A stretch of 18,360 nt of DNA from Parvularculaceae bacterium UBA4496 (GCA_002388885.1 DGNI01000168.1:2344-20703), one strand, 5' to 3'. Positions 6,459 to 14,308 are shown, numbered from the stretch's first letter. Notes: generated by a model from the letters alone, not told the origin. Numbers and translations: made by a program.

Positions 6459-9400
6459 TCAGGCGGCCGTGACCACAAGCCTGGCCAATTCGGGAAGCGA
6501 TCTTGCGCCCGTACTTTTCATGACAGCGGCGCGATGATTTTCAACCGTGCGCTGGCTGATGCCCAGGTCAGCAGCAATGTTCTTGCTGGGCTGTCCGGCA
6601 AGAACCAGATTCATAACCTGACACTGCCGCGGTGTTAATGACGCGATTCTTTTCTCAGCACTTTCCTGGCGTGCAACTTTCGCGTTGATGTCTTGAGACG
6701 CCTCCAAAGCGCGACCGACAGCAGCGACAAGCGCTTCTGCGGCAATCGGCTTTTCGATAAAATCGATCGCTCCGGCCTTCATCGCCCGGACCGCCGTTGG
6801 CACGTCGCCGAAACCGGTGATCATGATTGCGGGAAGATGAATATTCCGGTCCAATAACACACGCAGCATTTCGAACCCATTCATACCCGGCAGGCGGCAA
6901 TCGACCAGCAGGCAAGATTGAGAGGCCGGATGAAATTCTGCGAGGAACGCCTCACATGTGGAATAGGTTTCAACCGCCCAACCGCGACCCGCGAGCATGC
7001 CGGAAATTCCATCGCGTATGTGACTATCGTCATCTATGACGAATACTGTAGGGCCCTCCGTAACTGCATCGCTGGCGGCGAGCGGCTCGCGCTTTATTTC
7101 AGCGGACCTCGGCGGCGGTGATAAAAGCTGACGCATCGCCTGAGTCAGTTCATTCAAGTTGACCGGCTTGTTGAGCCGCATGCAATTCGGCAGCGGGAGA
7201 TTGCGAAGCGTTTCAATCGATATATCGCCGGTTAAAATAATGACCGGGATATCGCAATGAAGAATTTCGTGTATTTTTGCGGCGGTTTCAGCGCCATTCA
7301 TTCCGTTAGGAAGGCTGAAGTCCGCCACGATAATATCCGGTTTTATCTTTCCAGACGACACTAACTCCAACGCAGCGGGACCGTCTTCAACGGAAGTGAC
7401 AGGATACCCTTCCTCCGTCAACGCAAGTTGCAACAACTCTCGCACTTCACGATTATCTTCTATGACAAGGATGGCTTCTGTTTGATGAGCAGGTTTAATG
7501 CCTGGCATGACCGGCCCAAGCTGTTCAATTTCGCTTGAGATGTGCGACTCGCTGGCGGCGGTTTTCACTTCAATAGAAAAAACGGATCCCTTGCCAGACC
7601 GAGATCGAACATCGACTTGATGTCCCAGCAAATCGCCTAACCGCTGAACAATCGAAAGGCCGAGACCGAAGCCCCGGCTTCGCTCACGTTCAACGTTGTC
7701 GAGTTGATGATACTCTTCAAAGACGGCTGAAAGCTGATCTTCAGGAATTCCAGCGCCGGTGTCCAAGACTTCGATCCTAAGCCGTCCCTGCTTCCTGCGG
7801 CAGCCAATCAGAACTTTGCCTTGTGTTGTGTACTTTATTGCGTTGGACAGCAGATTACGGATCATCTGCTCAAGAAGACGTGGATCGCTCTCAACGATGA
7901 GACTGCTTTCCACAATCCTCAATTCGACCCCCTGGGATTGCGCTTGATATTCAAACTGGTCGCGCAGGCGGACGAGCAGGTTGTTGATGGAAAACCGGCA
8001 CGGTTCAGCCTTTAGCGCGTTCGCCTCAATCTGATTTAAATCGAGCAGCGCATTAAGCATGCCGGACATGGCGTCCACGGTATCGCCCATACGCACCACA
8101 AGATCTTGCTTTTTTTCCCCTTGAACGGACTTCGCCAACAACCCATGCAAAAAAACCAGCGTTTGCAAGGGCTGGCGCAAATCATGGCTGGCGGCCGCGA
8201 GAAAGTTGGATTTGGCTGTTGTCGCGCGTTGCGCTTTTTCGTTCGCCGCCGTGAGCGCGTCTGCAATTCTGCGTCGCTCTGTGATGTCGATAAATGTGAT
8301 GACCACCCCTTCTACGTCGCCGCTTTGGGTGCGGTACGGCATGATTCGGCGGGAATACCACGCGCCGTCGCGCACATTGATGTCCCGCCCCGTCGGCTCA
8401 TGTGACTGCAATACATGCTCCGCGTCGCTCAACAGCGAAGGATCAGACACAAGAGGATTAAGGTCGGACAAAGCACGCCCAATGTCGCTTGGAATAATGC
8501 GAAACATACCATTGGCCGCCGGCGTAAAGAGGCGAATGCGCAAATCCATATCAAGGAAGATCGTTGCTACGTCAGCACTATAGAGTACATTTTGCAGATC
8601 GTCGGAGGCGGTGCGTTGCAGTTCGAGCGCTTCTTGAAGCTGGCTGTTGAGCGCTGTCAGCTCCTCATTCAGGGACTGCAATTCCTCTTTTGACGTCTCC
8701 AGTTCTTCGTTGGTCGATTGGTATTCTTCGTTGACTGACAACGCTTCTTCATTGATCGCTTGGTGTTCTTGTTCGGCGAGCTCCAGGGCGCGGATCGCGC
8801 TTTCTAACTCGGTGCGGGTCTCGTCAAGTTCCTGTTCAAGCTCGGCGAACTGCGTCGCGTCTCCGCCAGGATTTGGCGCCGCGCCGTTTGAGGATTTTTG
8901 CGCCGGCTCCTCCATAAAGCAGATGAGCATCAGTTTTTCACCGGCAAAAGTCGCCGGTGACGCCTCAATACGATAAACCATCCCGTCCTTATCACGGTTT
9001 GATCGTCTTCCATTAACGACGACCCGCGCGTCAGCCTGCCATGCTTTCTGAAGAGCAGATCTTAGTTTGGCGCGAACAAAGTCGCGCGACGATGCGATCA
9101 GATCATGGGTCGCCAGCCCCGGCGCCAACCGCATGAAGGCATCGGTCGCGCCAAGCGTAAAAAGACATTCCTGCCTTCTGTTGATCAGCACTGCGGCCGG
9201 TGCGTAATTTTCGATGACAATCCGTTCGCAAAACTCCGCAAAAGCCGACGCTTGCGCGCGAGCCGGAACTCGCGCGATGCGAGACGGCGTCCGAATGCTT
9301 TCCGCCATCAACGCGGCGAACTCGCTAGGGCGGTTATGACCAACCCGCCGGTAAAGGCGCGACTGTTTCGACACAACCTCAAACCCGGCTTCACCGGCGC

Positions 9401-10826
9401 CCACCAGTTCCGAACCGCCAAGCAGTAAGACGCCGCCCTCCCTCAGCGCGAAGTTGAAGATGGAAATGACTTTCGTCTGCGCTTCGGGGCGGAGATAAAT
9501 AAGCAAATTACGGCAGGAAACGAAGTCAATACCCGAGAATGGCGGATCAGAAAGGACGTCGTGCTCGGTAAAGACAACGGCGGCGCGCAGTTCGGGCTTC
9601 ACACGATATTGGCGGCCTTCCTTGTCAAAGAATCTCTTTAATCGCTCAGGCGAAACATCAGCCTCAATCGTTTCAGGATAAAGACCTTCACGAGCGCGCG
9701 CTACGGCCTCCGCGTCCAAATCCGACGCAAAGATCTGCAACTTGACGTTTCGCTTAGTCGTGGAAATCTGCTCTTGAAAGAGCATGGCGAGCGAGTAGCT
9801 TTCCTCACCCGTGCTGCATCCCGCGATCCAGAGTCGTAAAGGACGCTCAACATCATGGCCCGCCACAAGATCTGGAGCGATATTTTTTTCCAAGTAAGAA
9901 AAGACGTCAGGACCGCGAAAAAAGCTCGTGACGTTAATCAATAAATCTTTCGCCAGAAGTTCAAGCTCGTCCTGGTCATTGCGCAACTTTTCCAGATAGC
10001 AAGCTATGTCATCGCCATCGATCAGCGCAAGCGCCATGCGCCGTTCGGTCCGGCGCTGCAGTGTTCCCGGTTTATATTGCGTGAAATCATATATTGTCCT
10101 GGCGCGAAGCAGATCGATGACTTCCGGCAACCATTCCGCGGCCTGATTTTCTGCGACCGCCTTTTTGCCTGCAAACGTCATCCGGCGCTCGAAGTTGGCG
10201 AGCGCGCCGGGAATCTCTGAGGCCGGCAGCACAAGATCGACGGCGCCCGTCGCAATCGCACTGCGCGGCATGCCGTCGTGGCTTGCTTCTTCCGGCTTCT
10301 GCGCGATGACAAGCCCGCCAGTTTCCCTGATTGTTTTCAGCCCAAGGGCGCCGTCCGCGCCTGTGCCCGATAGAATCACACAGGCGGCGCGCGATCCGAA
10401 AACTTCCGCCAAGGAGCGCAGCAAAAAATCAAACGGCAAACGCGCGCCGTGCCGTTCGGGAGTTCGCGACAATCGTAATGTATCGCCGGAGACTGAAATA
10501 TCTGCACCCGGAGGAATGACATAGATATTGCCGCGCTTCAGCGGCATTCCATCCGTCGCCTGCTGCACCGGAATCGCCGCATGGCGGGAAAGCAAATCGA
10601 CCATCATGCTTTCATGCGTTGGGTCGAGATGCTGCACGATGATGAAGGCCATTTCGCTATTCGCGGGTATGGCGTCAAGCAACTTGTTGCAGGCGTCGAG
10701 ACCGCCGGCTGAAGCGCCAATGCCCACAACCAGAAAATTCGCTTCAGCCGATAACACCGTAGTGTTGTCGCGTCCGCCTGGCGGCGCGCGAGCAGCTCTC
10801 ATCTTGGGCGATTGGCTTTCCGTCAT
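6459..10826 (-). CDS. CheB-CheR-PAS hybrid histidine kinase with two receivers and C-terminal LuxR/FixJ-type HTH
   Basis: A 1455-aa cytoplasmic signalling protein. The CheB methylesterase domain (about 30-215) has catalytic Ser39 (GIGASAGG), His66 (IVQHLDPTH) and Asp158 (SGTGADGA), but no N-terminal receiver. The CheR methyltransferase (about 230-495) has the SAM loop AGCSTGEES and the SCRNLLIYL motif. A second PAS-like stretch may lie at about 530-640. A Glu-rich coiled coil spans 658-740 and a PAS domain about 741-850. HisKA has His881 (SHDLRQPL); the ATPase has Asn995, DTGAGIP (1022-1027) and GFGLGLS. Receiver 1 has Asp1169 and Lys1220. Receiver 2 is FixJ-like, with Asp1309 and Lys1359. 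The HTH is at 1395-1450 (LTPRQCQVMNLVLAG...RTVENHRAAVM). All key residues are present. ATG 10826 follows AAAGGTAG. No chemotaxis genes are nearby, so a role in stress or lifestyle signalling is inferred. Confidence 0.93.
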   Translation of the reverse strand: MTESQSPKMRAARAPPGGRDNTTVLSAEANFLVVGIGASAGGLDACNKLLDAIPANSEMAFIIVQHLDPTHESMMVDLLSRHAAIPVQQATDGMPLKRGNIYVIPPGADISVSGDTLRLSRTPERHGARLPFDFLLRSLAEVFGSRAACVILSGTGADGALGLKTIRETGGLVIAQKPEEASHDGMPRSAIATGAVDLVLPASEIPGALANFERRMTFAGKKAVAENQAAEWLPEVIDLLRARTIYDFTQYKPGTLQRRTERRMALALIDGDDIACYLEKLRNDQDELELLAKDLLINVTSFFRGPDVFSYLEKNIAPDLVAGHDVERPLRLWIAGCSTGEESYSLAMLFQEQISTTKRNVKLQIFASDLDAEAVARAREGLYPETIEADVSPERLKRFFDKEGRQYRVKPELRAAVVFTEHDVLSDPPFSGIDFVSCRNLLIYLRPEAQTKVISIFNFALREGGVLLLGGSELVGAGEAGFEVVSKQSRLYRRVGHNRPSEFAALMAESIRTPSRIARVPARAQASAFAEFCERIVIENYAPAAVLINRRQECLFTLGATDAFMRLAPGLATHDLIASSRDFVRAKLRSALQKAWQADARVVVNGRRSNRDKDGMVYRIEASPATFAGEKLMLICFMEEPAQKSSNGAAPNPGGDATQFAELEQELDETRTELESAIRALELAEQEHQAINEEALSVNEEYQSTNEELETSKEELQSLNEELTALNSQLQEALELQRTASDDLQNVLYSADVATIFLDMDLRIRLFTPAANGMFRIIPSDIGRALSDLNPLVSDPSLLSDAEHVLQSHEPTGRDINVRDGAWYSRRIMPYRTQSGDVEGVVITFIDITERRRIADALTAANEKAQRATTAKSNFLAAASHDLRQPLQTLVFLHGLLAKSVQGEKKQDLVVRMGDTVDAMSGMLNALLDLNQIEANALKAEPCRFSINNLLVRLRDQFEYQAQSQGVELRIVESSLIVESDPRLLEQMIRNLLSNAIKYTTQGKVLIGCRRKQGRLRIEVLDTGAGIPEDQLSAVFEEYHQLDNVERERSRGFGLGLSIVQRLGDLLGHQVDVRSRSGKGSVFSIEVKTAASESHISSEIEQLGPVMPGIKPAHQTEAILVIEDNREVRELLQLALTEEGYPVTSVEDGPAALELVSSGKIKPDIIVADFSLPNGMNGAETAAKIHEILHCDIPVIILTGDISIETLRNLPLPNCMRLNKPVNLNELTQAMRQLLSPPPRSAEIKREPLAASDAVTEGPTVFVIDDDSHIRDGISGMLAGRGWAVETYSTCEAFLAEFHPASQSCLLVDCRLPGMNGFEMLRVLLDRNIHLPAIMITGFGDVPTAVRAMKAGAIDFIEKPIAAEALVAAVGRALEASQDINAKVARQESAEKRIASLTPRQCQVMNLVLAGQPSKNIAADLGISQRTVENHRAAVMKSTGARSLPELARLVVTAA

Positions 10827-11136
10827 TTCGCTACCTTTCAGTGGCTTGCGGCGAGGGAAAAGCGAGAGTCACTGTAGCAGGTTTTAAGAGATTGCACGAA
10901 AAATCAGGGGAATGACGCCATTCGCGCACTCCAACTGAACATCAGGGGCTCGAATGAGTAGATTCCGAGTCTCGTATTCTTGCCCAAATCCGCTAACCCG
11001 GTCATCGGCTCCACAATAGCGGTCAAGCACCATTTTTAGCTTGGGAATTCACCTTGAGGGACCACACCAGGCCCAGGGCATGCCGGTTGAGAATGGTTTG
11101 ACCGAAACGGCGGCGCCCAGAAAAGGATCCGACAAT
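10827..11136. other. Divergent intergenic region with left arm of a 16-bp inverted repeat
   Basis: It separates the leftward hybrid kinase from the rightward lipoprotein. It contains AATGAGTAGATTCCGA (10953-10968), the left arm of the long inverted repeat. No GGAAC-type promoter or other clear promoter motif is seen on either strand. Confidence 0.4.
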
Positions 11137-11613
11137 ATGAATAAACTGATGATTGTCGCAATGACTGCACTAGTGTTGTCCAGCTGCGCGATGACGGGCC
11201 GAAAACCAACCTACGAGCAAGCCATTTCACAGTATGACAATGGTTATTCTGAGACAAGAATAGATACCAACCGGTTTCAAGTACGCTACCGTACAGTTGG
11301 CGCCGACCAGTCGCTAGCCGAGGATTGGGTATTGCGACGCTCAGCCGAGTTAACGCGCGAGCACAAATATGACTGGTTCCAAATTACGCGCCGCAATCGT
11401 GCTTTTTCAGACTCAACGTTGGACCGTTACGACCAAATGCGCGTTTACGGCAACGACAGCCAGCGTTATCCCGACAGGCCTCAATATGACAACAGAGATG
11501 ATGACGGTGCGGTAGCTCAGATCGAAATTCTCATGGGCAGCAATCCCGCTCCGCGGTCTACTAGCGTCTACGATGCGCGTCAGGTGCTTGACTATCGTCC
11601 TCAACGTTACTGA
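11137..11613 (+). CDS. CC0125/CC1285-like family lipoprotein
   Basis: A 158-aa predicted lipoprotein. The N-terminus is MNKLMIVAMTALVLSSC, a classic signal with lipobox LSSC and acylated Cys17. The conserved core, about residues 25-90, runs YEQAISQYDNGYSETRID..RFQVRYRT, then LAEDWVLRRSAELTREHKYD.F.I. I recognise this arrangement from the alphaproteobacterial CC0125/CC1285 lipoprotein family, whose function is unknown. The C-terminal half is Arg/Tyr/Asp-rich, with no further domain. ATG at 11137 is chosen because it begins a proper signal peptide and AAGGA lies about 9 nt before it; the frame extends upstream to 11041 without a better start. It is the only gene between the two 16-bp inverted repeats. 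Confidence 0.85.
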   Translation: MNKLMIVAMTALVLSSCAMTGRKPTYEQAISQYDNGYSETRIDTNRFQVRYRTVGADQSLAEDWVLRRSAELTREHKYDWFQITRRNRAFSDSTLDRYDQMRVYGNDSQRYPDRPQYDNRDDDGAVAQIEILMGSNPAPRSTSVYDARQVLDYRPQRY

Positions 11614-11737
11614 GCAAGTAAGGCCTACTAACCCGACGGGAACTTTGCACATTTGCTGCCTCTCTCCCACAGAGCCGACAAACACGCAAAGCCAACACAG
11701 ATAGCCGCAGCCTTGGGGGAGAACCTTGCTGCGGTTT

Positions 11738-11796
11738 GCTCCGTGACCGGCGCAGTATTTCAATGCCTGTTTATGCATTGAATCCGGTCACGGAGC
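11738..11796. repeat. Nested hairpin: 13-bp outer and 8-bp inner stem
   Basis: Outer arms GCTCCGTGACCGG (11738-11750) and CCGGTCACGGAGC (11784-11796) are perfect. Inside are inner arms TTCAATGC (11759-11766) and GCATTGAA (11775-11782) with an 8-nt loop. Eight bases bulge on the left side between stems and one on the right. No T tract follows, so it is not a simple intrinsic terminator. It lies 124 nt after the lipoprotein stop. Confidence 0.7.
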
Positions 11797-11909
11797 TGCC
11801 TCATATAAAAAACAATGATCGCCAAGATTCTGACCGCCATAGGGCGGCGTGACGCATACATTATCCAATTTTATATGGAAACGAGACAGGGGCGCCCGTC
11901 TGAAAAAAG

Positions 11910-11997
11910 CAACCGCCGGCTAGCTATCCGGGGCGGGGCAAAGCCGGCGGTTGAGGTGACCTGCCATTGCGAACCGAGGGGCGGCTCATCGCAATGG
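11910..11997. ncRNA. Candidate structured RNA: two tandem hairpins
   Basis: Hairpin one: CAACCGCCGGCT (11910-11921) with AGCCGGCGGTTG (11942-11953), a perfect 12-bp stem with a 20-nt loop. Hairpin two: CCATTGCGA (11964-11972) with TCGCAATGG (11989-11997), a perfect 9-bp stem with a 16-nt loop. A palindromic GGGCGCCC lies just upstream, near 11891. Tandem perfect stems 10 nt apart suggest a selected RNA or a protein-binding DNA element. No known riboswitch or RNA family is recognised, and strand and transcription are unknown. Confidence 0.35.
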
Positions 11998-12323
11998 GCG
12001 CCGGTTTCCCGGAGGGATGGTCAACTCCCACTCTAGTCTTTCACTTTTTGAATTGGGAGCATCGGAATCTACTCATTTCATTGTTGAACAAAGTTTGAGT
12101 ACATCCCGATCCTGTCAATCTTAGCGCGTTTGGCGCACGTTAATAATGAACAACGGCTCTGAACAACCCCGCTGACGGCAACCGCAAGCCCCTGCTGGCG
12201 CGTCTGATAGCCGAGAGCGAGAACAGTGGTCGCTTCCAGTTCACAGTTCATGCCTTACCTTCATCACCGCACACAGACGCAATCGCAACGTGAGCGGAAT
12301 ATTATAGAAAAGAGACGATATTC

Positions 12324-12917
12324 ATGACCATTCAAAATATACATATTGGAAAAAATTATACCCCAGCGGCGTTACGCGCCGAATTCCAGAATCAATCTGC
12401 TCAACAGCGGGTTCAGGCAATCAATACGCAAGAACTCACCAACCTCCTGCCCTACCTCCATCGCTACGCGTGTAGTCTTACCCGCAATGCCGATTGCGCA
12501 GCAGACTTGGTGCAAGACACAGTTGAGCGAGCGCTCTTAAAATCGCATCTGTTTGACGGCGCCAACCTTCGCGCCTGGCTTACAACAATATGCAAAAGAA
12601 TATTCCTCAATAATCTAAGGCGAGACAAATCACGCGGCGTCGCGATTTCTTATGATGACGCTCCTGTAGACAGCCTTTGCGCGCCAGCGCTCCAGGACGC
12701 TCAAATGCATTTCTGCGACGTTGCAGCTGCGCTGGATCGTCTTACAAAGGGCGACAGGCAAGTTATATCACTCGTCGCTGTCGAGGGCCTGAAGTATGGT
12801 GAGATCGCTGCGCGCACAAATGTACCGATTGGCACTGTGCGCTCTCGACTATCGCGGGCGCGATCAAGGCTCGTCGATCTCGTTGAGAACAGACCGCCTT
12901 CGCGTCGGGCCGCATAA
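12324..12917 (+). CDS. ECF-family RNA polymerase sigma factor
   Basis: A 197-aa sigma-70 factor of the extracytoplasmic function type. Region 2 spans about 38-105 (YLHRYACSLTRNADCAADLVQDTVERAL, then FDGANLRAWLTTICKRIF). Region 4 spans about 135-188 (ALDRLTKGDRQVISLVAVEGLKYGEIAA, with GTVRSRLSRARSRL as recognition helix). A 35-residue N-terminal extension precedes region 2. ATG 12324 follows AAAGAGACG. No anti-sigma factor, NepR or PhyR gene is next to it; the following gene is a PH-domain membrane protein. Its region 2 and 4 signatures are compatible with EcfG-like factors, and EcfG-type promoters occur nearby, but its promoter specificity cannot be decided by eye. Confidence 0.92.
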   Translation: MTIQNIHIGKNYTPAALRAEFQNQSAQQRVQAINTQELTNLLPYLHRYACSLTRNADCAADLVQDTVERALLKSHLFDGANLRAWLTTICKRIFLNNLRRDKSRGVAISYDDAPVDSLCAPALQDAQMHFCDVAAALDRLTKGDRQVISLVAVEGLKYGEIAARTNVPIGTVRSRLSRARSRLVDLVENRPPSRRAA

Positions 12918-13040
12918 AAGAGGAACCCCGCCCTACTGCATCGGCCGGCTTGACGACACAGTGCGCTGCTCCACGCCCCCCTCCGATACAATATCGCTTA
13001 AAGCGTACGGACGCGGCATTATTTCCTCTAAAAGTAAGAT

Positions 13041-13469
13041 ATGAGCTACATTTCGAAAACACTCGGCCAACATGAGATCGTGATTTCAAGCGCTCATTTC
13101 CATTGGCTTTACTGGATGGGGGCATGGTTCGCCCTGCTCTCGTTAGGCCTCATTGGGATTGGGTTCCTTATTTTCTTTCACTTCTGGATTACCGCAGCAA
13201 CGACAGAGATTGTGGTGACCAACCATCGTGTCGTCGTAAAAACAGGGTGGCTGCGGCGGGACACCCGCGAACTTCCTATTCGCAGCATCGAGTTGGTGAC
13301 AATCCAGCAGGGATTTTGGGCGCGCATTTTCGGATACGGCCGTCTGGTTATCCATGGCAGCGGAGACGCTGATATCAAAATTCGCCCGATCGCAGATCCT
13401 TTACTGTTCCGCAAAGCTATTGAAAATGTGAGCAATCCTAACCCTGACGGGCCTATAAATGCAAAGTAG
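13041..13469 (+). CDS. Membrane protein with bacterial PH domain
   Basis: A 142-aa inner-membrane protein. After a short N-terminus, a hydrophobic region at about 22-55 (WLYWMGAWFALLSLGLIGIGFLIFF) forms one or two helices. The rest is a bacterial pleckstrin-homology domain of the YdbT/YdbS type (about 58-132): TTEIVVTNHRVVVKTGWLRR, then ELPIRSIELVTIQQ, and GYGRLVIHGSGD. Such proteins are mostly uncharacterised and may bind or stabilise membrane components. ATG 13041 has only a weak purine run (AAGTAAG) upstream. It follows the sigma gene by 123 nt on the same strand and converges with the GlsB-like gene, with a 10-bp stem hairpin between them. Confidence 0.85.
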   Translation: MSYISKTLGQHEIVISSAHFHWLYWMGAWFALLSLGLIGIGFLIFFHFWITAATTEIVVTNHRVVVKTGWLRRDTRELPIRSIELVTIQQGFWARIFGYGRLVIHGSGDADIKIRPIADPLLFRKAIENVSNPNPDGPINAK

Positions 13470-13510
13470 GTGGTTTCGCAAAAAATTTCAGCATCGAGGA
13501 ATCCATTCGT

Positions 13511-13552
13511 GGGGGATCCAATCTTACCTCTACGATTCATCGTGGATCCCCC
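13511..13552. terminator. Hairpin between convergent genes
   Basis: GGGGGATCCA (13511-13520) pairs perfectly with TGGATCCCCC (13543-13552) across a 22-nt loop. It sits between the convergent PH-domain and GlsB-like genes, so it may end transcription from both sides. There is no T run on either strand, so this is tentative. Confidence 0.4.
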
Positions 13553-13568
13553 GGTTAATCGCGTCCTC

Positions 13569-13820
13569 CTAGACGCTGCGAACCAAGCGAATCAAAAACA
13601 AAACTATGACCGCACCGATCGTGGCGCCCAAAATGGCGCCGAGAATGCCGTTGCCGAGTATGCCGAACTGCCCAAAGAGCCAGCCGCCAACAAAGGCGCC
13701 GACAATTCCCACTACGATGTTTCCGATCAGACCAAAGCCGTATCCCTTCACAATAACGCCGGCAAGCCATCCTGCGATCCCGCCGATGAGAAGCCAAATT
13801 AGTAATCCGCTGAGTGACAT
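13569..13820 (-). CDS. GlsB/YeaQ/YmgE family stress membrane protein
   Basis: An 83-aa, very hydrophobic, glycine-rich protein of the transglycosylase-associated (YeaQ/YmgE/GlsB) family. Three membrane helices are separated by glycine turns: LLIWLLIGGIAGWLAGVIV, then GLIGNIVVGIVGAFVGGWLFG, then GILGAILGATIGAVIVLFLI. The family is widely stress-induced; its molecular role is unsettled. ATG at 13820 is chosen because AGGAG lies 8 nt upstream and it begins exactly at the first helix; a longer reading to 13970 would add non-hydrophobic residues across the promoter. A perfect GGAAC-N16-CGTT promoter sits upstream at 13850-13874. Confidence 0.92.
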   Translation of the reverse strand: MSLSGLLIWLLIGGIAGWLAGVIVKGYGFGLIGNIVVGIVGAFVGGWLFGQFGILGNGILGAILGATIGAVIVLFLIRLVRSV

Positions 13821-13849
13821 TTTATAACTCCTATGAATTGTTCCAGTGA

Positions 13850-13874
13850 AACGCTTTCTGAACGGATTAGTTCC
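13850..13874 (-). promoter_or_regulatory. EcfG-type stress promoter, perfect consensus, for the GlsB-like gene
   Basis: On the minus strand GGAAC (13870-13874) is followed by 16 bases and CGTT (13850-13853), an exact match to the alphaproteobacterial general stress response consensus. The -10 lies 29 nt before the ATG at 13820, with AGGAG between. Confidence 0.75.
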
Positions 13875-13903
13875 GTTATCCGTGGCGTCTTGATACTGCT
13901 TCG

Positions 13904-13928
13904 GGAACCTTGCGGCGGCGACAATGTT
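13904..13928 (+). promoter_or_regulatory. Candidate EcfG-type promoter for the 100-aa gene
   Basis: GGAAC (13904-13908), 16 bases, TGTT (13925-13928), one base off consensus. The -10 ends 28 nt before the ATG at 13957. It is divergent from the perfect site at 13850-13874; the two -35 boxes are only 29 nt apart. Confidence 0.6.
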
Positions 13929-13956
13929 AATAGGAATATGAGCCAGGAGCATAGAA

Positions 13957-14259
13957 ATGAAAAAGGCCAATAATGTTGTCCAGCAACCTGAAACGCTTTT
14001 CGGCGCTTACAAGAAAGCTATCGCCAAGCTTATGGGGGTTAAACGGCTTCAGCATGGAGCAGACTTTGCAGAAGACGCCAGCCCTAAGGATCCCTTCGTC
14101 GGCAAGCGCCAACATAACATGGGCGATTTATGGCGAGAACCAATGGACAAGTCTTCCAATGCAGAGAGCGCCACTTCGCAGCCCGACCTTTTTGACACAC
14201 TACCCGAACAGGTCGCTTCAAAACAAAATTCTGCTATGCTTCTGGCCGAACTCGCCTGA
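13957..14259 (+). CDS. Hypothetical protein, probably stress-induced (100 aa)
   Basis: A soluble, mildly basic protein with no signal peptide, membrane helix or recognisable domain. The N-terminal part (about 10-40) may be helical (ETLFGAYKKAIAKLMGV); the C-terminal half is rich in Ser, Asp, Pro and Gln and probably flexible. ATG 13957 follows AGGAG with 8-nt spacing. A GGAAC-N16-TGTT promoter candidate lies upstream and an intrinsic terminator about 50 nt after the stop, so it is probably a single-gene unit. I do not recognise the family. Confidence 0.75.
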   Translation: MKKANNVVQQPETLFGAYKKAIAKLMGVKRLQHGADFAEDASPKDPFVGKRQHNMGDLWREPMDKSSNAESATSQPDLFDTLPEQVASKQNSAMLLAELA

Positions 14260-14308
14260 TATCAATTCAGGAATGCTTCCGCGCTAGAGCGCGGCGCCTA
14301 TAGTAATA

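Larger units (their letters stand above)
10953..12077. repeat. 16-bp perfect inverted repeats bounding a 1.1-kb unit
   Basis: AATGAGTAGATTCCGA at 10953-10968 and its exact reverse complement at 12062-12077. The unit between them holds one lipoprotein gene and a hairpin-rich gene-free stretch. Beyond 16 bp the match breaks on both sides. No transposase and no target duplication is visible. By rough counting, a perfect 16-bp inverted match somewhere in 18 kb is expected with a probability of a few percent. Confidence 0.55.
11614..12323. other. 710-nt gene-free region rich in hairpins
   Basis: It contains three strong inverted repeats (11738-11796, 11910-11953 and 11964-11997) and the right arm of the 16-bp repeat (12062-12077). 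Frames crossing it have no ribosome binding site and read through the hairpins, so they are not credible genes. The last 250 bases should hold the promoter of the ECF sigma gene, but no recognisable motif is seen. AAAGAGACG just before the ATG at 12324 can serve as its ribosome binding site. Confidence 0.5.

Noticed and set aside
6450..6468. GGCCGC/GCGGCC hairpin at the end of the hybrid kinase gene
   Set aside because: The stem is only 6 bp, overlaps the stop codon and has no T run, so calling it a terminator is not justified.
11815..12036. 73-aa frame in the hairpin region
   Set aside because: No ribosome binding site; it runs straight through two perfect hairpins and its composition is not protein-like.
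12150..12290. Open frame before the ECF sigma gene reading NPADGNRKPLLARLIAESENSGR
   Set aside because: It looks briefly protein-like but has no start codon with a Shine-Dalgarno and no recognised family; at most a gene remnant.
12921..12945. GGAAC upstream of the PH-domain gene as a stress promoter
   Set aside because: At N16 the next bases are GGCC, which do not resemble CGTT.
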